Notes under the pieces: generated by a model
Seen by the model: the letters and a program-made list of their open reading frames with translations, nothing else
What the model was told of the DNA's origin: nothing
Databases searched by the model: none
In this document: one piece after another, positions 5,317-10,135 of the stretch
How positions within the stretch are numbered: the first letter of the stretch is position 1
Layout: the number at the start of each line of letters is the position of its first letter
Assembly (NCBI GenBank): GCA_027069365.1
Contig: JALXES010000122.1
Location: 1-10,135 of the forward strand
Length of the DNA stretch: 10,135 nt
Direction of reading: 5' to 3'
Source of the DNA: Candidatus Moraniibacteriota bacterium
GTDB taxonomy: Bacteria; Patescibacteriota; Minisyncoccia; Moranbacterales; GCA-2747515
Translations under genes and position numbers: made by a program

Positions 5317-5775
5317 ATGACACACAGAGAACACACACCGTCGGTCGGTATTGCGGCGCTCAAGATTGCGCTGGTGGCAAGCCGTGAGCATCGCGCATAT
5401 GTTGATGAACTCGTGCGTGCTGCCGTGCAGACGTTGACGCAGCAGCAGATTGACAAGGAGCAGATTCGCATGATGTGGGCACCGTCGGCGTTTCAGTTGC
5501 CACTGGTGGCAAAGTCTATCGCCGAGTCGCATGACTTTGACGGCGTGATTGTGCTTGGAACGCTTGCCAAGGATGCGACGGACCGCTACTTCTTTGAGGG
5601 CGCGGAAGTCTATCGTGCACTGATGGATGTGATGATGAACTTTGGTATTCCGATGAGTGTGGGTATTGCGAGTGGGGAGCGCCTTGCTGATGTCAAACAT
5701 GCTGTGCGCGCAAAGGCTGAGAAAAATGTTGGCGCACGTGCGGCGCGTGACCTGATAGACATTCTTACGACGTAG
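5317..5775 (+). CDS. ribH: Lumazine synthase-like protein, divergent active site
   Basis: The 152-residue length and pattern are those of 6,7-dimethyl-8-ribityllumazine synthase, which makes the riboflavin precursor and forms pentamers or 60-mer shells. Visible blocks are KIALVASR (16-23), PSAFQLP (56-62, usually PGAFELP), DGVIVLGTLAKDAT (75-88, usually DA.I.LG.VIRGAT), GIPMSVGI (110-117) and a C-terminal helix with RAKAEKNVGARAA (131-143). By my hand alignment to Bacillus subtilis RibH, the catalytic His88 is replaced by Arg90 (TDRYFF for THYDY), the stacking Phe22 by Glu24, and the RG of VIRG by KD. The canonical reaction is therefore doubtful. No other riboflavin genes are nearby. The glycosyltransferase gene begins 10 bases later, so they share a transcript. 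Family membership is likely; activity is not implied by the symbol. Confidence 0.82.
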   Translation: MTHREHTPSVGIAALKIALVASREHRAYVDELVRAAVQTLTQQQIDKEQIRMMWAPSAFQLPLVAKSIAESHDFDGVIVLGTLAKDATDRYFFEGAEVYRALMDVMMNFGIPMSVGIASGERLADVKHAVRAKAEKNVGARAARDLIDILTT

Positions 5776-5785
5776 CCGCACGACC

Positions 5786-6925
5786 ATGAACATTGCTATC
5801 CAAGCGGCAGACCTTGACCACGCACGCATTGATGGGACGCGCGTGTATATTAAAGAACTCCTCGCACGTTTTGGCGCACAGGCGCCACAGCACGACTTCC
5901 ACCTCTACCATCGTCACGCATGGAACCCCGAGCTTGCGCCGCCACGCTTCCCAAACTACCATGAGCATACACTTGCCGCGCCGGCGTACTGGACGCAAAC
6001 GCGCTTCTTGGTGGAGATGTTCCGCGCACGACCGGATGTGCTGTGGATGCCAATGCAGTCGCTGCCGTTCGTGCGTCCGCGTGACATGCGCACGGTGGTG
6101 ACCATTCATGACCTGGCGTTCAAAATTTTCCCGTCATCCTTTCCGGCACGTGATCGCCGGCGTCTCAATCTCTTCACGGATTTTGCCGTGCGACATGCTG
6201 ATGCGTTGATTGCGGTGTCTCATGCGACAAAAAACGACCTCCTCACATTCTATCCATCCGTTGCGCCGGAGAACATCACTGTCGTGCATCACGGCTTCAG
6301 CACGCAGATGTTCGCCCAGCCGGTCACGGCACAAGAACACGCCGGTGTGCGTGAGAAGTATGGTATTACAGCGGCGCCATACATCCTCTATGTCGGTGCG
6401 CTGCAACCACGCAAAAATCTCGTGACGCTTGTGCGGGCGTTTGAGCGGTATGCGGCGGCCAACAGCGAGGTGCAGCTGGTGCTGGCCGGTGGCAAGGGGT
6501 GGATGTGGGAGCCGCTCATGACAGCCGTCCAGCAGAGCCCCTATCGCGCACGGATTGTGCTGACCGGACGTGTGTCGTTTGCAGATTTGCGTGTGCTGTA
6601 CGCCGATGCGCGTGTCTTTGCGTTCCCGTCACTGTACGAGGGGTTTGGTATCCCGCTGCTGGAGGCGTTTGCTGCCGGCGTGCCGGTGGTGACAGCAGAC
6701 AACTCCAGCTTGCCGGAGGTGGCGGGCGGTGCGTCATTTGATGATGGTGCGGCGGCACTGATGTGTGATGCTGGGGACGTGGGCACTCTTGCAGCGCACC
6801 TGCAACATGCTGTAGAGGATGAAGCGGTGCGCACAGAGCTCATCGCACGCGGTCGTGCACGCTTGGGACACTTCTCGTGGGACACGTGTGCACGGCAGAC
6901 TCTTGCAATTTTTGAAAATCTGTGA
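5786..6925 (+). CDS. Glycosyltransferase family 4 (GT-B fold)
   Basis: This 379-residue retaining glycosyltransferase transfers a sugar from a nucleotide-sugar donor, typically onto a lipid-linked or surface glycan, at the cytoplasmic face of the membrane. The N-terminal Rossmann domain (about 1-190) has a GTRVYIKELL-type acceptor loop (17-26) and TIHDLAF (106-112). The C-terminal donor domain opens with YVGALQPRKN (202-211), where R209 and K210 fit the phosphate-binding pair, and contains the EX7E motif, E285 in SLYEGFGIP and E293 in LLEAFAAG. SSLPEVAGGA (307-316) completes the family signature. The length is normal and no membrane segment is present. The start at 5786 is 10 bases after the ribH-like stop and lacks a Shine-Dalgarno site, so expression is probably coupled to that gene. 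Donor and acceptor cannot be told from the sequence. Confidence 0.95.
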   Translation: MNIAIQAADLDHARIDGTRVYIKELLARFGAQAPQHDFHLYHRHAWNPELAPPRFPNYHEHTLAAPAYWTQTRFLVEMFRARPDVLWMPMQSLPFVRPRDMRTVVTIHDLAFKIFPSSFPARDRRRLNLFTDFAVRHADALIAVSHATKNDLLTFYPSVAPENITVVHHGFSTQMFAQPVTAQEHAGVREKYGITAAPYILYVGALQPRKNLVTLVRAFERYAAANSEVQLVLAGGKGWMWEPLMTAVQQSPYRARIVLTGRVSFADLRVLYADARVFAFPSLYEGFGIPLLEAFAAGVPVVTADNSSLPEVAGGASFDDGAAALMCDAGDVGTLAAHLQHAVEDEAVRTELIARGRARLGHFSWDTCARQTLAIFENL

Positions 6926-6965
6926 TGTAGTGAAAGTGGTTTTCTTGAAAAAAGAGGAGAGAAAG

Positions 6966-7223
6966 ATGAAAGCGAAAAAAATCTCAACGCTCACTCTGTT
7001 TCGGGTGGCAATCTTCGCAACAGCGATGCTTTCGTTGGTGGCGGTGGTTTCGGCCGTTCTCCCCAGGTGGGCGCATCTGAGTATAGTGGCGGTCATGTCC
7101 CTCGTCATTACCTGGGCGTTGCTGCGTCTCATGGATGAAGTGCAGCAGCTTGAGCGGTCAATTTATCGCGCCAGGGAGGGTTTGCGAAGGGAAGAGGGAA
7201 TACTTCAGGGGAGGATAGTATAG
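6966..7223 (+). CDS. Small membrane protein, two TM helices
   Basis: This unrecognised protein of 85 residues has a short basic N-terminus (MKAKK), two membrane helices (about 12-32 and 37-55) joined by a short PRW-containing turn, and a charged tail of about 30 residues (DEVQQLERSIYRAREGLRREEG) likely to form an amphipathic helix or coiled coil. The start at 6966 is fixed by AGGAG (6955-6959), six bases upstream, although the frame is open further back into the glycosyltransferase gene. The 40-base gap has no promoter that I can see, so it is probably the last gene of the ribH-like/GT4 transcript, which ends at the terminator at 7246. The topology suggests a helper or anchor with both ends in the cytoplasm. 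Confidence 0.75.
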   Translation: MKAKKISTLTLFRVAIFATAMLSLVAVVSAVLPRWAHLSIVAVMSLVITWALLRLMDEVQQLERSIYRAREGLRREEGILQGRIV

Positions 7224-7245
7224 AGCATACACGTGCCAAAAAGAC

Positions 7246-7279
7246 GCGCCAACCGCATGCCGGTTGGCGCTTTTGTTTT
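7246..7279. terminator. Strong rho-independent terminator, probably bidirectional
   Basis: GCGCCAACCG (7246-7255) and CGGTTGGCGC (7261-7270) form a perfect 10-bp GC-rich stem with the loop CATGC, followed by TTTTGTTTT on the plus strand. On the minus strand the stem is followed by GTCTTTTT, so it probably also ends the leftward operon whose last stop is at 7319. Confidence 0.93.
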
Positions 7280-7318
7280 GGCCGGTAGAGGCGATGTTCA
7301 TGGTGTAGATGATGTGCG

Positions 7319-7711
7319 CTATGTGCGCTTGCATTCTTGCGGGGCAGATGGCTCTGTGTAAGCAGCGCGCAGGAGTTGAGCGGTGAGCGCAGCAACAAGG
7401 AGAAGGATGGCGACTATCTCCCACCACGTAAAGGAGTACATCGTGGCGGCGGTGAGGGTGAGAGTGCTGATGAGCACGAGTACTGCCGTGCGACGGCGCA
7501 TGTGGTGTCGCTCACCGTCGTGGCGCAGGGAGTCTGGGGCAAAGACACTTATGAGTCCGAGAAGGAGCGCCAGCGCAAACACAAATGTGCCGAGTGCAAC
7601 AAAGCGTGTCAAGAAGCCCGGCAGGACAACATCCGCCACAAGGACAATGCCAAAGGCGAGGAGGGTGAGCGCATAGGCATCATAGAGAAGTTTGAGGAAA
7701 ATGTTTTTCAT
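7319..7711 (-). CDS. Four-helix membrane protein
   Basis: This unrecognised protein of 130 residues has four predicted membrane helices, about 13-34, 37-57, 76-94 and 97-117. A basic, His- and Arg-rich cytoplasmic loop (about 63-75, RHDGERHHMRRR) lies between the second and third, and the short charged C-terminus ends in ECKRT. The start is the ATG at 7711, whose bases overlap the stop of the upstream gene as ATGA. The frame remains open further upstream only because it shadows that gene. No Shine-Dalgarno site is visible, so translation is probably coupled. It is the last gene of the leftward operon with the GT-C-like protein and may act with it in envelope glycan work, but this is inferred from position only. 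Confidence 0.8.
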   Translation of the reverse strand: MKNIFLKLLYDAYALTLLAFGIVLVADVVLPGFLTRFVALGTFVFALALLLGLISVFAPDSLRHDGERHHMRRRTAVLVLISTLTLTAATMYSFTWWEIVAILLLVAALTAQLLRAAYTEPSAPQECKRT

Positions 7712-8715
7712 AAGCCGGGTGTATAGTGCTGGATGAGGCGGTACGTAATGCGCCCGAGAGATGCGCGGACGGTCTCTGCGGAGTGTGCGGCATCCAAGCG
7801 CACAGCCACATAGGCGAGCGCGTCGGGTGTCAGGCCGCGCACGGTGAAGCGGATGTCCGCGCCGGGCGCGGTCAGCGCACGCAGGTCCAGTGTGCACGTG
7901 AGCGTGCGCGCACGGAAAGCGCGTGGCGTGAGCGTGCAGGTGGCTTCTTGTGCGACGCTTGCGGTGAAGTCTGCATCAACGATGGGTGTTGTTGGTGCAA
8001 GCGTGTTGGGGGCAACGCGCACGAGCGCCGGTGCGTGATCGGTGGTCTGTGTGAGGCGGTAGAGCGTGCCGTCGGTACGATCACGAAAGACCGTGCCCAT
8101 CGGGTGCATGTCGCGCGGTGTGAACATGCGGCCCATCGGCACACCGGCCACGTCGTTCCCGGTGATGTCGTGGCGCACGCTGTCAAATGACCACCCCTTG
8201 GCGGTAAATGTGCGTACGTTATCAATGGCGCGCAGTGCCGGATGCCATGTGCGTTTCTTGGTGTCGTAGATGTAGTCAACAGTAAAGATGCCGTCGCGGT
8301 AGGTAAAGAGTTCGCCGAGCGCCGGCGTGTGGTTGGTAATGGTGGCGGTAAGTGCCGGTGGCATGACAGGTGCCGCAAAGAGCGCGTCGTAGCCTCTGTG
8401 TGCCGTGAGCGTATACGTGGCATCGCGCGGCACATCATCGGTCAGGGTCAACGTGACGGTCGCGGAGGTGTAGGTGCCTAGCATATTTGCGCTAAACGCC
8501 GTCCCGCCGTCAGCGGTCCATACGGGTGCGTTCATCGTATTTGCCGCCATGCGCGGGTGCGCAACGTCAAAGAAATAGTATGCGGAGGGGAAGAGGATGC
8601 GCAGTGCCACAACGACGCCGGCGGCGCAAAACCCTGCAAGAAGCACGCCACGCAGAATGGTGTAGAGGGTGCGCTGGCGACGTGTCAGTGTGATGGACGG
8701 TGTAAGATCACGCAT
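7708..8715 (-). CDS. Membrane-anchored extracytoplasmic protein, unknown
   Basis: This 335-residue protein has a basic cytoplasmic N-terminus (about 1-20), one membrane helix (about 20-41) and a long extracytoplasmic part rich in Thr, Ala and Asp that looks mainly beta-stranded. A segment around 195-222, with HPMGTVFRDRTDGTLYRL (204-221), resembles the P-x-G-T-hydrophobic...Y-hydrophobic modules I associate with surface proteins of related bacteria, but this is weak. Two cysteines (260 and 274) could pair. No catalytic motif is seen. The gene begins 9 bases after the stop of the GT-C-like gene and overlaps the next gene by ATGA, so the three form one operon. No Shine-Dalgarno site precedes the ATG at 8715. 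A role with the glycosyltransferase at the cell surface is inferred. Confidence 0.78.
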   Translation of the reverse strand: MRDLTPSITLTRRQRTLYTILRGVLLAGFCAAGVVVALRILFPSAYYFFDVAHPRMAANTMNAPVWTADGGTAFSANMLGTYTSATVTLTLTDDVPRDATYTLTAHRGYDALFAAPVMPPALTATITNHTPALGELFTYRDGIFTVDYIYDTKKRTWHPALRAIDNVRTFTAKGWSFDSVRHDITGNDVAGVPMGRMFTPRDMHPMGTVFRDRTDGTLYRLTQTTDHAPALVRVAPNTLAPTTPIVDADFTASVAQEATCTLTPRAFRARTLTCTLDLRALTAPGADIRFTVRGLTPDALAYVAVRLDAAHSAETVRASLGRITYRLIQHYTPGL

Positions 8716-8724
8716 AGCAGTGTG

Positions 8725-10135
8725 TTAGTGACGAACGTGGAAGATGACGATAGGCGTTGTGACGGTGTCACGCGTGGGGAAGCGCCAGAGGGCGGTGTGC
8801 GGCGGGTGCGTCAGGCGTGTTGTCGTCATGGTCAGGTGTGCGCGCTGCGCGAGGCGCTGCCCCAGTGCGTCCGTGTAGCGACGCGCCGCATCAGCGGAGG
8901 TGATGAGGAAGACGTCGCGGAATGCCGAGAAGTCCACACGCGTGAAATCTGCGGGATTGAAGATGTATGCAGCATTCTTGTGTTCGCGTGCGCGCAGGGG
9001 ACCCGAGAGCAGCGCAAAGCCGTTGCCACTCACACTGGCATCAACCAGAAGTGCATCATCACGCGTGAATTGCGCACCGAGCGCCTGCGTTTGCTGCAGG
9101 AGCTGCCGGTTTTCGCTAAAGGGGAGAAACGTCGCGTACGCCGGGAGAGAAAGCGCTATCAAGCCGACGGTGAGGAGTGTCATAGTACGTCGCGAGGAGC
9201 GCAGAATAAAGAGGATGCTGTAGAGCATGCCGATCGGCAACAGCGCAAAGCTCATCCGCCGCAACATCCACGGTGCGTCAGGACTGATGTGCGGGTTAAT
9301 GAGGTAGACCACAAGCGGTGCAGTGACAAATGCCGGCAGAAGTGCGGTGTAGCGTCCTGTGCGCCAGAGTGTGTACACGCCATACGCACCAACAAACAGA
9401 AACGGCAGGATCCCATAGGAGAGGTACTCCGTGTAACGCGTGATGAGATTGCTGAAGAAGGACGCTGAGGCACCGCCTGCGTCACCGGATGGCAGGAGCG
9501 CTTTGGCGATGCTCTTGTAGAAGTTTGGTGTCTGCGCAAACACGAGCGCCAGCGCAAAGAGCAGTCCGACGGCGGGTGCAAAGAGGTGCGAGGTCAGGCG
9601 TGTGCGCAGATAGGCAAAGGTGCGCGGGTGCAGCAAGAGCCCAAAAAACAGAAACGCCACCAGGACAATGCCTTCAATACGTGTGAATGTCAGCAGCGCA
9701 CCGGTCAGCAGGGCTGTCCAGAAGTGGAGGCGCGCGCGTGACAGCGAGTTGTGCGCATGGTGCACAAACAGTACAGCCTGCAGAAGCATGAAGAAGATGA
9801 GAAACTGTGCGAGGTTTTCGCTGAGCGTGTGCTTGAAAAACCACATCAGCGGAAAGCTCGTCAGTAGAAACGTCAGCGCCAGATGTCTGCTGCCAATGCG
9901 CGCACTCTTCTTGCGCGTCACGTGTGCCGCGAGGTGCTGCGCCAGCACCACAAACGACAGCGCGAACAGAACAAACAGAATGGCATTTGCAAGTGTGAAG
10001 CCATAAACACCAAAGATGCTGTAGAACACGGCAAGGTAGGCGATATACGGAATGGGGAACTGTGGCGTCAGTGCGCCGTCGGCGGTGTAGAAGAAGCCGG
10101 GGAAGTTCAGCGCGCGCCCCTCGCCGTAGTAGCCA
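8725..10135 (-). CDS. GT-C-like polytopic glycosyltransferase, 5' end cut off
   Basis: The frame is open to the window edge, so the N-terminus is missing and at least 470 residues are seen. The first visible part, with YGEG (near the edge), LNFPGFFYT and LTPQFPIPYIAYLAVFYSIFG, resembles the first extracytoplasmic loop of GT39/PMT-like lipid-phosphate-sugar glycosyltransferases. About nine or ten hydrophobic helices follow, with TRIEG in one of them (about 9680 on the plus strand) fitting the R-x-E-G of such proteins. A soluble extracytoplasmic tail of about 120 residues closes the protein. Family members use a polyprenyl-phosphate-linked sugar to glycosylate lipids, glycans or proteins outside the membrane. 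The GTG at 10029 is not the true start, because coding continues upstream. It leads an operon with the two membrane protein genes behind it. Substrate is unknown, and the catalytic Asp region lies beyond the window. Confidence 0.8.
   Translation of the reverse strand, partial: GYYGEGRALNFPGFFYTADGALTPQFPIPYIAYLAVFYSIFGVYGFTLANAILFVLFALSFVVLAQHLAAHVTRKKSARIGSRHLALTFLLTSFPLMWFFKHTLSENLAQFLIFFMLLQAVLFVHHAHNSLSRARLHFWTALLTGALLTFTRIEGIVLVAFLFFGLLLHPRTFAYLRTRLTSHLFAPAVGLLFALALVFAQTPNFYKSIAKALLPSGDAGGASASFFSNLITRYTEYLSYGILPFLFVGAYGVYTLWRTGRYTALLPAFVTAPLVVYLINPHISPDAPWMLRRMSFALLPIGMLYSILFILRSSRRTMTLLTVGLIALSLPAYATFLPFSENRQLLQQTQALGAQFTRDDALLVDASVSGNGFALLSGPLRAREHKNAAYIFNPADFTRVDFSAFRDVFLITSADAARRYTDALGQRLAQRAHLTMTTTRLTHPPHTALWRFPTRDTVTTPIVIFHVRH

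Noticed and set aside
6819..6965. Longer N-terminus of the two-helix protein overlapping the GT4 gene
   Set aside because: The extra residues are a shadow of the GT4 end. A clear AGGAG six bases before the ATG at 6966 sets the start.
4605..7260. Shared 10-mer AACCGCATGC in the terminators at 4605 and 7251
   Set aside because: The stems differ outside this string, so it is more likely chance between two GC-rich hairpins than a repeat.
7712..7897. Longer N-terminus of the four-helix protein
   Set aside because: It lies wholly inside the upstream gene in another frame, is Arg/Ala-rich without pattern, and the ATGA junction at 7708-7711 gives a natural start.
8557..9468. 303-codon plus-strand open frame across the minus-strand operon
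   Set aside because: Its Arg/Cys-rich translation has no domain pattern, while the minus strand there encodes coherent membrane and extracytoplasmic proteins joined by close spacing.

Overview
The window looks like part of a small-genome bacterial chromosome, most likely from the Candidate Phyla Radiation (Patescibacteria, Parcubacteria-like). This placement is an inference. It rests on densely packed short genes, many membrane or surface proteins of unknown function, several genes without a Shine-Dalgarno site next to one CIRCE-controlled dnaK, a MazF/PemK-like C-terminus of the kind I associate with these genomes, and short dispersed palindromic repeats. No ribosomal or other phylogenetic marker beyond DnaK is present, so lineage cannot be fixed from the window alone.

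Region by region: (1) 1-2056, a perfect CIRCE operator wrapped around the -35 box of a sigma70-type promoter, followed by a full-length, apparently single-gene dnaK. (2) 2057-3185, a hairpin, a second promoter, an AT-richer orphan gene of unknown function, a marginal 37-codon ORF and a probable bidirectional terminator. (3) 3186-3872, a putative cytoplasmic zinc metallopeptidase with HELFH. (4) 3869-4344, an unusual intergenic patch. It has a near-consensus promoter at the end of the peptidase gene that runs within about 30 bases into a strong terminator (a possible ~50-nt RNA), an N-terminally truncated MazF/PemK-like toxin remnant on the minus strand, and three copies of a 30-bp palindromic repeat at a 41-42 bp period. 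(5) 4345-4581, a small one-helix membrane protein, converging through a bidirectional terminator on a minus-strand secreted SdrD-B-domain protein with an APNTG-type sorting signal. (6) 5178-5316, a compact divergent promoter region. (7) 5317-7223, a plus-strand cluster: a lumazine-synthase-fold protein that has lost key active-site residues, a GT4 glycosyltransferase, and a two-helix membrane protein. (8) 7246-10135, a second bidirectional terminator and a minus-strand operon of a GT-C-like polytopic glycosyltransferase (cut by the window end), a membrane-anchored extracytoplasmic protein and a four-helix membrane protein, the last two overlapping by ATGA.

Apart from dnaK, much of what can be assigned points to the cell envelope: a cytoplasmic-face glycosyltransferase (GT4), a membrane-embedded one (GT-C-like) and a sortase-type surface protein. 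The most unusual items are the degenerate RibH homologue, the promoter-terminator unit with the toxin remnant, and the three-copy repeat. I did not find a clear multi-gene defence or mobile system.
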